Assembly (NCBI GenBank): GCA_014905825.1
Contig: JACGCN010000033.1
Coordinates: 496,001-560,000 of the forward strand
Direction: 5' to 3'
Source of the DNA: Lyophyllum atratum
Lineage: Eukaryota > Basidiomycota > Agaricomycetes > Agaricales > Lyophyllaceae
Length of the DNA: 64,000 bases
Below are positions 27,757 to 38,404 of this stretch, one piece after another. Each line of letters starts with the position of its first letter. Positions within the stretch are counted from its first letter, which is position 1. A program made the position numbers and the translations under genes. The notes beneath the pieces were generated by a model that was not told where the DNA came from, did not search any database, and saw only the letters and a list, made by a program, of their open reading frames with translations.

Positions 27757-29228
27757 TCAGCAACCCATGGAGACACCATCATAGGGACCTGCTCGCCAAC
27801 ATGGTCAGACACCGAATACCAGGATACCTCACAGACAAGTTGATCTTACCAGAGTGGTCGCCGCTGTCGCCAGAGAAGATGTTGGGAACGTAACCGATGG
27901 TGCACTGGGAGTCAGTGTTGTCTTGGCCTTGAAGAGACACATCAATCAGAACTGGCGATGGCTTATTGTGTTACGGATACTAACCTGGGCAGTCCTCCCA
28001 TGCGAGGGAGTCGAGGATGTGCTTCTCTCCCCTGGGGTGAGCGAAACCAAGGAAGCGTCCTTAGGGTGCAATATTAGTTCCGCCATCAGCAATATATGTG
28101 GAGGGGAAAGGCATACCGGGGACGATGGGGACGATGTCATCCCTTGTTTGGAGACCAATGGTGAGTTACGTACTCCCTCGTTATGTTCGTGACATGCTTA
28201 CTGGTTGTTGATGTGCGAGAGAGAAGCATGGCCGTCGACGTAGTCGGCGAAGGCCTGGTTTCCGACCTAAGAGCAAAACAAATGAGAAAACTTGGTTCAG
28301 CAAGAGGTGAAGAAACGTACTCTGGGCATGCCATAGGTGACCGTCTTGAAGGTCGTTCCAGCGGGAAGGTGGAGGGGCAGGTAAACAGCCGAGATCAAAG
28401 CAATTGCGCCACCTACACATGGCCTCCATCAATTCAAGAAACCAAAAAGTTGAAAACGCAAGGTCGTTTACCCAAGGAATGGCCGACGATGGTTACCGCG
28501 GTGGCTCCGTTCCGGGACATCGCAGTCTGCACGGCTGCGAGGACGGCTGTCGCCGATCTGGGAAGGGTAAATTATTCAGCCACTTAGTGCGAGGACGGGA
28601 TTTGATTCTAGCTCACTTGGCCTGAGCATCTCCAAAGCCGTTGTGGACTTCGATAGAGCTGCTGATACCCGGGAAGAGGGAAGAGTCGAGGTTTGTCAAG
28701 AAGAAGTTGCCATCGGTGACGATGGGCATGCTGGATGGGATGCGATCAGCGCCATGGGCCTCGTTAGTTGAATGAATTCCTGGCTTACATCTGCGACGAA
28801 TCGGTTCCTTGATATCCAACAACGACGGTCTTCAAAATTATGGATAATTAAGACCCGATCGATGCAACTAACGTGATATGACATACCCTGAGCGTAGAAT
28901 CGTATCCTACATACCAGAACTGCGTGTTAGAGCCATCGCCTCCAGACGCAACGGGTCTGAACCCGGGGTTTGCATTACAGTTCGCTTTGGAGGCGCGTTA
29001 GAGTGTACACTGCACCGAGAGAAGATTGTACTCACCTCCGCAGTTCCACGCCAACGTGCTAGCAGGCTGGCAGTACGCCGTGCTGGCGTAATGGGTGAAC
29101 GGCCTGTATGCTGCAATCTGGGCAGCAGTGAGCTGCGATACGCTCTGCCTGGTGGCCAACTGAGGGGCCGCATGAACGGCGACCAGACCAGAAACTGCAG
29201 ACAACACGAAGCCCAAGGTAAGACGCAT
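27757..29228 (-). CDS. Secreted class 3 lipase, copy A
   Basis: Eleven exons: 29228-29036, 28984-28887, 28829-28789, 28730-28617, 28557-28472, 28412-28321, 28266-28202, 28142-28117, 28059-27985, 27927-27850 and 27788-27757; 299 residues. A signal peptide (MRLTLGFVLSAVSGLVAVHA) precedes the mature alpha/beta hydrolase. The nucleophile serine sits in VTIVGHSLG; the likely catalytic Asp is in QDDIVPIVPG and the His in FLGFAHPRGEKHI, as in Rhizomucor-type (Lipase_3) triacylglycerol lipases. The protein ends with a cysteine, GVSMGC, which with the other conserved cysteines suggests disulfide bonds. Exon lengths match those of copies C and D almost exactly, so the family arose by recent duplication. 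Extracellular fat or ester hydrolysis is the likely role. Confidence 0.93.
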
Positions 29229-29929
29229 AGTGAAGGATCCGAAAGGAAACTGACAACATCAGGCCAAGAACGCTACAATTTATACCTGGGCAGCTTCCCC
29301 ACAAACGACGGGGCCGAAGTTCGGGTACTATGAACCATCTGGAAGAAGTCGTATAATACACCCTCGTGTACCAAAATTGGGCTGATTTAGTGGTGGCATT
29401 GTCAACCCTTGGCCTAAAGAGTCGAAACGCAGCGCGAAACATATGTCACATAGTTGCGAACATGCGGAGATGACATTCTTCATGAACGTGCTTGTAGATA
29501 TTTTTAGATCATTCCGTGTGGTCATCAAAAAGGAATTTTTGAATGTTGTTCAGCTGACGACCGCTGGTTACTCCGCGAAGCAGTTGATGGCGTTGATGTC
29601 AGAGTCGTCAGGTTCTTGGTAGGCACATGTTGGATGATGCTGCATGGCGACGCTCAATGAACATACTTACAGCGGTTGGGAGTGGGTCATTATTCATCGG
29701 CAGAGGTGAACAATGGTGACCGGCAGAAGGTATCCTTTCGCAGAACTAAGTAGTTCGGAAAAATCTTTGGCAGGAAGCGGATCTTAATAGAAGAGACCGA
29801 TGTTTGTCATGCCATACGCAGTTGTCGTGTCAGACATACATACAGCCCATGTTTACACCTCCGAAAGGCCCTGGAGGATTTTATATCAGTAACAGAATGG
29901 ATGATGAGGTGTATCAAGACGAACCGAGA

Positions 29930-31190
29930 TGGTCTCCTGCGTTTCCGGCGAAAAGATGGGTACGTATCCCATCGTACACTGCGAGTTCGTGTTGTCTTGC
30001 CCTGTCCAATCACCAGAATCGACGACGTGAATTTCTCCTGCAGGGTGATGAAAGCGAAGGAAACGCCCTAGAAATCCGTATTCGATGCCGTCGCTTTCAG
30101 CTTCAGCAAGAGGCTTTCTTGCTTGGAACAATTGGTACAATATCGTTCCTGGGTTTCTATGATCAAATCGGAGGAGTTGAGTTACGTGATGGACGCACTG
30201 ATTATTGACACGAGTGAGGTGAAGGTTTGCGTCTACATAGTCGGCAAAAGCCTGATTGCGAACCTGGAAATTTTCGTCGTGAAAAGGCACTTGCTAATGG
30301 ATTAATGATCAGCGTACTCTAGGCATTGCATAGGTAACGGTCCAGCATGTGGTTGTCTTCGGCAGGTGCTACGGCAGGTACACTGAGGTTATCAATGCGA
30401 TAGCCGCTCTTAGAATTGGAGGAGTTGGAAGGATGGTTGATTTAATAAGGATGAGGTCAAACCTAATGAGTGACCGACGGTTGTGACTTTGGTGGCCTTG
30501 TACTTAGACATCGCAGTATTAACTGCTGCCAATACCGCTTTGGCAGATCTGGCTCAGATTATCAGCTTGCGTTTCCGTTGCTCGAACGAATTACCTACTT
30601 AGCCTGAGCAGCAGCAAATCCATCGTGCGTCTTGATAGACGCACACTGACACCTGCAAAAAGAGACCGGTCCAGATCGTCCAAAATAAAGTCCGCCTCGG
30701 TAACGATAGGGATACCGTCAACTGATAGAGCCATAGTTCTAGCAATGGCCTTACGTGCGAAGTTGCATCCTCACATCTCTGAGAAATCTGTTCTATGACA
30801 TGTATCATTGATATCAAACTGCAGTGGTGGATTTCAAGACCATGAAGAATTTCACCTAATATCCAACGGTGACCGTCTTCAGAGTGAAGTCGTATCCAAC
30901 ATACCAGAATTGAACTTTATTGCCGTCTCCCCCGGAAGCGACAGGCTTTAAAGTAGGGCTTGCATTACAATTCTCTGCGGTGGTTCACGATTACGATTGG
31001 AAAACGTTGAGATATCTGAAACTCACCTCCGCAGTTCCAAGCCAAGGTCATAGCTGGTTTACAGTATGCTGTACTCGCGTGGAATGTATAAGGTTTGAAT
31101 GCCCCGATCTGAGCTGCTGTGAAGGTTGAAATGGCTGCACGCATTTCCAGAGAAGGTGCACCATGCACAAACGGAAAGGCAGAGCTAAGA
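29930..31190 (-). pseudogene. Class 3 lipase pseudogene, copy B
   Basis: This region aligns with the neighbouring lipases from the N-terminal domain (TFTAAQIGAFKPYTF) to about the tenth exon (QDNTNSQCTMGYVP), and still carries the nucleophile motif TTVGHSLG. It is disabled in several ways. The signal-peptide region has no usable ATG in frame. A TAG stop interrupts the strand after TVTVGY near 30858. The segment corresponding to exon 4 has a frameshift near 30650. Another TAG lies in the YLP-HLP segment near 30373. The boundary between former exons 2 and 3 is fused with no intron, exactly at the splice point used in the other copies. The 3' end is degenerate. No function is expected. Confidence 0.85.
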
Positions 31191-31941
31191 GGGGCGCCAG
31201 GGCATCATAGCGTATTGGGGGATGGGAGTACGACGATGTAAGATGAATTAAGATGGAGACGAGGCTATGGCTAGGCACATCGTGTTCGTCAACAGATGCC
31301 AGTATCATAAGGTGATCCAATACTAGCCATCTGTCAAGCTATATAGGCATATCGGGACCTGATAATGATTGAAGCGATGACTTGGTCCGTAAGTTACAGG
31401 TTGCTTGCCCCGCAAATCAAGATAAGACAGATAATAGTAGTGGTGGAGCACCATGCAAACATCCTACCATTACTAGCAGAGCGGCCTTGATTGAACCACT
31501 GGCACATCCTAGGGCGCCGGAGATCAAGCATCTGGGCTTGCTGCTATTCAAGGACGAGAATCAGCTCGTGGAATTGCTGTAAGAGGTGCAGCAAGATAGG
31601 AGCACACTGTCCCCTTCAAACTTTGAACTTGTTTAACGACGGTAGCAATAGGAAGGTTCCGAGCCTTTGTCTAGCCGAAAGATTATGGTGACAGGTGTCC
31701 ATATAATAATCTTATCTGATCTGATTCCTGACTCCGAAGCTCGGTGACTGAACCTTCAAGCATTCCAAACCTCACACAGTTATACCACAGTAGTATCATG
31801 GTCTTTCACCGTAGTACCACGAAACATAGGGTGAGGTAGCCATCAATACGGAATCAGAATACATTGTACAACTTTCAGCGAACCCAAGCAAATTGACCCA
31901 CTATTCCATGTTTGTCGAACTCATATAGTAAATGACATAAT
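31191..31941. other. Spacer between lipase copies B and C
   Basis: About 750 bases with only short random frames. It should contain the former promoter of copy B and the 3' flank of copy C. No RNA gene or repeat was seen. Confidence 0.5.
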
Positions 31942-33397
31942 TTAGCAACCCATCCTCACACCATCGTAGGGACCTAAATTTTGGTCACCTTAGAGCTCGG
32001 AACAAGGGTAAACACTGAGATGGGCACATACCAGAGTGGTCACCAGTCTCTCCTGAGAAGATGTTCGGAACGTATCCGATGGTGCACTGAGAATCGGTGT
32101 TATCTTGTCCTGTAATTCAACTTTAGCCCTGGAAAGGGTCGAGGAAGGCATTGGCGGGACTAACCTGGGCAATCAGCCCACGCGAGCGAGTTCAAGATGT
32201 GCTTTTCACCGTTGACATGATGGAAACCAAGGAAGCGACCTGCTTTGGTTTAGGGACGTTTATAACGAAAACTCAAGAAGGAGCTCACCAGGAACGATGG
32301 GTACAATGTCGTCCCTAAATTCGATGAGGATGGTAAGCTCATGACTCCATACACTAGATGACTCGCATACTGGTTAACGACACGGCTGACCTCCCGACGG
32401 GCGTTGACATAGTCAACAAAGGCTTGGTTGCCAACCTAGATTAAAATTCGTCGTCTTAAGAGTCGTTTGGGATTTCGAAAAAGGATATCGTACCCTAGGT
32501 GCTCCGTAGGTGACGGTCTTGAAGACCGTGCCCGCGGGCAAATGTAGAGGAAGGTAAACGGAGGTAATTAACGCAATAGCGCCTCCTGCAAATTTCGCCA
32601 CATTCAGAATCAAGGATTATCCGCAGAAAACGCAATCTCATACCTAGAGAATGTCCGACAATTGAGACTTTCGTAGCACCGTACCTCGACATCGCAGTCT
32701 TGACGGCGCTCAAGACAGCAGTTGCAGACCTGCAGTGTTAATGATTATCAGAATCGACTTTTGCTCAAAAAGGGCTTTGACTTGCGCGGCCTGTGCGTCA
32801 TTGAACCCATTATGTGCTTGAACGGACGAGCTCACGCCTGGGAAGAGGGTAGGGTTCAGGGAATCCAGGAAGAAGTCCGCATCGGTGACAAGGGGAAGGC
32901 TGGCAAACAGGTAAACCATAAACGGGCGTACGATAATGAAGTCACTTACATCTTCGAGGTGTCGGTCCCCTGATAAGAGACGACGACGCTCTGCAGGTCA
33001 AGTTTCAGAATGATACATTGCCCTGAATATCGCAAAGACATTCACCTGGAGCGTTGGGTCATACCCGACATACCAGAATTGTACGGAATCACCGTTACCA
33101 CCAGACGCGACGGACTTGAAGCCAGAGTTGGCGTTACAGTTTGCTGTAGACTGTTAATATACAATTTGTACACGAGCCGAAGGCGAACGTACTTCCACAA
33201 TTCCACGCCAATGTGTTAGCTGGCTGGCAGTATGCGGCAGCCGCGTAGTAGGAGTAAGGCTTGTAAGTAGCGACTTGTGCCGCCGTAAGCGTCGTGATGC
33301 TTCGTGCCTCCAGTGAGGGTGCTTCGGCAGTCGGCGCCGCTCGCGTCGCAGTACCAACGAGGAGGGCGGTCAAGACGAATTGAAGGCCAAGAAACAT
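31942..33397 (-). CDS. Secreted class 3 lipase, copy C
   Basis: Eleven exons: 33397-33193, 33143-33046, 32990-32950, 32899-32786, 32729-32644, 32585-32494, 32435-32371, 32314-32289, 32239-32165, 32109-32032 and 31973-31942; 303 residues. A signal peptide (LQFVLTALLVGTATRA) is followed by the Lipase_3 core: nucleophile in VSIVGHSLG, likely catalytic Asp in QDDIVPIVPG, and His in FLGFHHVNGEKHI. The protein ends GVRMGC. The fourth intron fits only if it begins with GC rather than GT (GCAAGT at 32785), which gives the same exon length as the other copies. The gene appears intact. Same orientation as copies A and B. Confidence 0.92.
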
Positions 33398-34266
33398 GTC
33401 TGTGAGTGGACGTCAACGAAGGTACGCTGGTGAAGAACTGAGAAATCCATGGTTGGATCTTTATAGTAGGTGAATGATTGCATAGGACTAAACGAGCTGG
33501 AGGTTACGGAGCAAAGCGAAGACATCGAAGTACCTCGACATCATCATTCCAGGCACATAAATAGCCGATTTCAACCATGTGCAAACACAGTTCCCCACAT
33601 GCGAACGATGCTTCGCTGGGATGAAAATCGGTCACGGAGACTGATCTGACAGGACAACTTAAGGTGGTCCATACGAAACGAAGGACTTACAACGCCACGC
33701 TAGACACCTCTAGACACGTACTGAGCATTCTCGCAAGTCATATGAGGAATATGCTCAAGAGATTCCATATGCTTCCGCATGAGTTCTGCCCTTAGGCGCT
33801 TGGCCTACATGCGTAGCATCAACAGGCATTGGCTCAATAATGGGTTACGTACATGTCTACCATCTAGGCTTCTGAAGTTTCGCCGAGCTTCTGAGCTTCA
33901 TCACTAGTAACATCCCGTCTCAACACGTCGTATGCCAATCACGAGCGATAGTTGATCCTCGAAATCGAGCGCCTCGCACCCATCCCAGCGATACATTGGC
34001 CCATTACTCAGGCATTGTCTTGGCCTAAAACGATGTCTATCAGGACGGAACAGCGTCTCCAGGAGTCAGGACCTGTCAGGACGCATGGAGCATCGCCTGG
34101 GCAGGGGACCCATGTGCTCGAGTCCGAGTCCTAGGATTGTTGATAGCCCAAAAAATCTACGTCGAGGATTCACCTATTGGAACTGCGCTAAGTACCGAAA
34201 TCGGAAGCAGGTAGGATGTGTATGAAGAAGCCTACTGTACGAATTGAAATCTGCCGCTGCTTTAAC
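33398..34266. other. Intergenic stretch upstream of lipase copy C
   Basis: About 870 bases. The near part should be the lipase promoter. No open frame with recognisable features, RNA gene or clear repeat was found. Confidence 0.5.
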
Positions 34267-35112
34267 TTAGTACATCACGATCCTCACGCGATGCCTTGCC
34301 CTGTACATGCGCCCTAACCTGATTTTTATGAAAATGAAGCATTCTTCGTCCGTCGTTGGCTTCAAGTTGCCCGCCTTATTCACTGTGCCGAAGTCTGTCT
34401 TCTCCCCAGTAGCCGAAATTCGGAACATCTTGGCATCCTCATCACCATGTTCCGCCAACGCAGACACCTCGAGAGCCCCAGCATCATCCGGCGAAACGAA
34501 GAAGCGCTTTGGCTTCTCAATCGCGTTAAATGCATACGCAGTAAGGGTCGAATCGTTCCAAGTGTTGTCTTGTTGCTGTGACAAGTAGTGGATGCAGTTG
34601 TCGGTGGCAGAGACGTGGAATAAGTGAACCGTGTTATCGAATTCCAACACCGTGAGAGGGCTGTCCTTAACGGCGTGTGCCGATAGAAAGGTGGGATTCC
34701 ACTTGCCGTCGAGATGAGTGAGGCGGTTCGACAGATCCTAGAAGAAGACATGCTGGTCTCCGTCCTCGCTGATTGTTCCTGCTAGGCTGCCCGAGGGGTG
34801 CACCTTATGCTACCCAAGGGATTCATCGTCCTCCCATTCTCCGCTGTCATCGTTATAGACCAGAGCTCGAAGGGTAGAGGCGGACGAAACACAGATGATG
34901 AGGTTGGTCATTTCGGATGGCAGATAAATGGCTGGAGAGTCGGGGAAGATATCTGTGGTAATAGACTCCTGCGTATCGAACTTCGTGCCATCCCACTCCT
35001 TCAAGAAGAGGGTGGAATCTTCGACATAGAGTAGATGCGTATTTTCGCTATCGGGCACTTTCGCACCACCGGCAGCCGCAAGATATCGGGCAAGGCCTTG
35101 TAATTGAGTCAT
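34267..35112 (-). pseudogene. Lectin-like beta-propeller-type protein, interrupted by two amber codons
   Basis: One reading frame of 282 codons runs from the ATG at 35112 to the final stop at 34269-34267 with no frameshift, but it is broken by TAG at 34812-34810 and TAG at 34740-34738, 24 codons apart. The sequence has repeated blade-like pieces with aromatic and Asp residues (HLLYVEDSTLFLKEWDG, DNCIHYLSQQQDNTW), which remind me of fungal sugar-binding propeller proteins; this family call is weak. No intron pair around either stop would remove it cleanly. The simplest reading is a recent pseudogene. Stop-codon readthrough is possible but has no visible support. Confidence 0.6.
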
Positions 35113-37402
35113 GGCTAGAGTTGAGGATGGGGTACTAGAGAAAGGCGGCCTGATTCCTGTGGGGTGAGGATACGACGATATTCTTATATGACCGATAAAG
35201 CGCGCCTAAGGATCAGAAAAGGGAATTGTACAAGGCGAAAGCTGTCCCAGATAAATGGATACCTTCTGTACAGTCGAAGGCGATACAATCAAGATTTACA
35301 GTGCGAGTTCGAGCCATGCGCTCAAGGTTGGAACCAAGGCTCGGCGCCATGATACCGGTCGTTTACCACGAGGCTGGGTGTATATGAGAGCATCCATGAG
35401 CTTCGGAGAAGGTACACTCTCGTGAGAGAAAAAGTATGGCCGTGGCTGAGAGACGGAGCGCTGAGCGGAGGTATCAGGGGGGCTTGCAATTGAATGGATA
35501 GATGGGCGAGAGACACTTACAACTCGATCGACACGTTTTCTAAACTGGACAAGCAGTCTATGAGTAAACATACAGGGTAGAATCCAGTGCCTGGTTGAGT
35601 GATAGAAACATCGAGCGCCGAATGAGCTGCCGTACTGGGTCGTGGTGCATATGATCGTCCGAATCGCCGAGGGCTCACAAGGTGATCGATACATTTGACG
35701 CTGGACAGAAAGGATGAATGTGCAGCAAGGAATTATCGCTTGACTCTATAATAAGAAAGCCGAGCACTTGCGCGCTAAATGGGAGACAACTAAGAAGGAC
35801 AGCCGGGTGCATTGAATCGTGCATCGTGAGATAACAACTATGAAACGTTTTTGCTAACCTGAACAGGTGAACGGGTTCAACGCCTACTCCGCCTTATAGA
35901 TTCCGAGCGCCCAGAGCGTCGTATTAGGCTGTGAGTCGTACACCACCATCAGCCTCTAGTCCCGCGCGTTCAACTTGAGGCTTCATACCACCGTATGAAG
36001 GTGGTGTTTGAGCAATATTCCAGACCAGGAAGAGGGTACGATACTGGAGAGGTCGAGTAGAAACTACCCTGCTGACATTGACCATACCTGCCTCCTCATG
36101 ATGGCTAGTGGTACGTTATGCCAGATATTAAAGGCGTAGGCCGCCAGCGTGTCGGAATCGTTGGTAAGAAGGGTGCAAGGATAGGCAAGGATGCGTGCAA
36201 TTGTCGGCCGATATCGGACTGTGACTCAATCACACTGGGCTGATCTGCTATCTGGATCATGATGATCTTACTTACCGATTGCAATTCACCCTTCTACATG
36301 CTCCATACCAATGTTACGCCTCTTGGCAATTGCCAGGCGTATGGCTTCGGATGGTAAATGTCCCGGAGCCTAAGAGAGTGAGAGCGTGCGTGCACGATGC
36401 ACAGAGTTTCGCTACGAAGTGAACGCCATCTTCCATTCTCCTTGTTAAATTTGACGCCCAGCGTCGCGAAAATTCCATGACATGAAGATCACCCTACGGT
36501 CAAATCCGAGAACAAACGCCCAGATCTCGCATCTTCAGATATGTCTATTCCGCCTGTCATGGTATGTTTATTTTACTTGTCAACTTTGACGCTCAACCCC
36601 TGCGGAACTTTTGTAGTCGAGGAGATCCAAAATGTTAGGCCGTGTTCTGCCCAATCTGGACTTAATGGAAGCACCGGGATCCTCGGTGACTCCACCAAAA
36701 ATGTTGGCTACTCCATCGACGCATTGTAGCCCACCAGGGGGCAAGATTCCACCTTCCGCGCCACCTTCGTGTCCCCTCTAGGCTCAAAATCGTGGCCACT
36801 GGCTTGTCGCATCCCCCATGAGGCATTGATTTCCAGTCCCACCGCCGACCGAGCACGGAGCTCTTACCATGCTGTCCAGCAAGCGCTCTCATCTTTTCCG
36901 TGCCACAGCCTTCCTTTTCCAAAAATCAATGAACTGGGGATTCTTCGCCCTTCAAGATACCATTCTAAGTCGATGATTCTTCGGTCCTGGTCTTTTCATA
37001 CGGTCTGCTGCTGGCGATTCTTTACGGACGTGATAGATCCGGAGGACGGCAGGAAGCAATGAGCATTTCTAGGGTCCTTCGTACATCCCGTTTTGGACTA
37101 CTATATCGACGTCTCACCGTAAGCTGTCGTTTTCCCATCTAGTTCAGGCTTCCCAAAAGCCTCAGGTATGCCTGGATGGTCATCACTGCCTTACCTTTTT
37201 TGTACGAAGGCTGCAGCCTCGTTTGATGTCACAAGCGTTCAAGCCTGGAGTACAACATGCCGCGGACTTTATAAGTGAGAGGCTCTCCTTCGACTTCATA
37301 TTTCACGCTAACACTCGGAACGTAAGCATCTTAGCCTCATACCGCGCCTTTGACAGTCGACTGACAAAAGACTACTCCTCCAGCCGTCATATTTGATCCA
37401 AC
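35113..37402. other. Long gene-poor spacer
   Basis: About 2.3 kb. Several short frames exist on both strands (for example 36541 onward, which could be joined through a GTATGT...TAG intron to another short frame), but none shows a known domain or convincing length. A small perfect hairpin, CTTCATA followed by TATGAAG, lies near 35981-36000. No gene is claimed. Confidence 0.4.
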
Positions 37403-37947
37403 ATGTCCACTCTTTCCGACGACGCATGGAGTGGAAGACTCGATGCTACCAGCCTTCGGAACTACATCGCCAATGACAAATCCGTTCTTGATCTCGAAGG
37501 TGGTAGTCGGGCGTGTGCGGTTAGGTTCGGGGACCAAGTTTGACTTGATACCAGCACAGACAGTCCGACCAGCGCTCAAGAAAGATCATGAAGACTGGTT
37601 TGCTCTAGCATCCGCGGATGCGAAGTGGGTGATATTCGACGTCGATAATCCACGGGTGACGCAAACGACTCTGACAATGAATGATGACTGTCTCTTCAAG
37701 TTCAAAAAAGTAGGCAAACCCCCGAAGGCCACGCCACATGTCATCGTAGTGGAGCGAAGCGGCGAAGAATTTGAGCTGAGGATGGACGGAGCACGGATCA
37801 AGGATTACGACGAACATCCAGAGAGCTCGGAGGTATCATTCACACGTTATGCTAAAGGCCCAGCTGGTGGGGTGAGTGAAGCAATAAAAAGTTTAGCGCT
37901 TTGACTGACTTAAGTACTTGTAGTTCAGAACTTTTACCTTCGAGTGA
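37403..37947 (+). CDS. Small hypothetical protein
   Basis: Three exons give a good model: 37403-37499, 37555-37871 and 37924-37947, about 145 residues. The ATG has a favourable context (AACATGTCC). The first intron is 55 bases with a GAC-containing branch region; the second starts GTGAGT, has TGACTGAC before the acceptor and lets the protein end FRTFTFE. The alternative is a single exon from an ATG at 37443 to a stop at 37904. The product is soluble, mixed alpha/beta in composition, with no signal peptide (MSTLSDDAWSGRLDATSL at the start). I recognise no family. It lies between the lectin-like pseudogene and the glucanase. Confidence 0.5.
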
Positions 37948-38099
37948 GATTGGAACCAGGATCATGAATTAAATTACTCTACCATTGCCAGTGAAACCAT
38001 GTGGACATCGACATTTCGACATATACCATTCGGAGCAGTCTCATCCAGATTGGTTATATCATCTTGCGTTTGTGACAACGAACTGCCGTGACCGTGTAC

Positions 38100-38175
38100 T
38101 CCATAAAACAAGAACCTAAAGGGTTCAGATGCTGCAATTTGAGCAGCAGTAAGGTCCGTGATGCTCTACTGTGAC
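38100..38175 (-). pseudogene. Small remnant of a lipase N-terminal exon
   Basis: Reverse-strand bases here read SITDLTAAQIAAS followed by EPFR, closely resembling the start of the mature lipases nearby (SVSQLTAAQIAAYRPF in copy A). Only about 60-70 bases show the resemblance, and no other lipase exon was found around it. It is probably the last trace of another family member. Confidence 0.5.
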
Positions 38176-38404
38176 GGGAAGGGTGGTTGGTGTGTATGAA
38201 GAGGACGCCGTGGCTTCACGCACAACTTTCAATCAAAGCTTAGCATAGCAGGGCGAATGGTAGACCAGCCGACAAATGGCGAAATTTAGAGCAGCAACGA
38301 TTGAAATGGCGCTAGACTGGATGGATGTGGTCAGAATAAAAATCGAGTTGGAGCAATTGTTGTGGTATATTCCAATTTATGTGCATATTTAAGGAATGAG
38401 AAAC

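Noticed and set aside
36541..36780. Possible two-exon gene starting at ATG 36541
   Set aside because: Splice sites look acceptable, but the product would be short, low in complexity and matches no family; not enough support.
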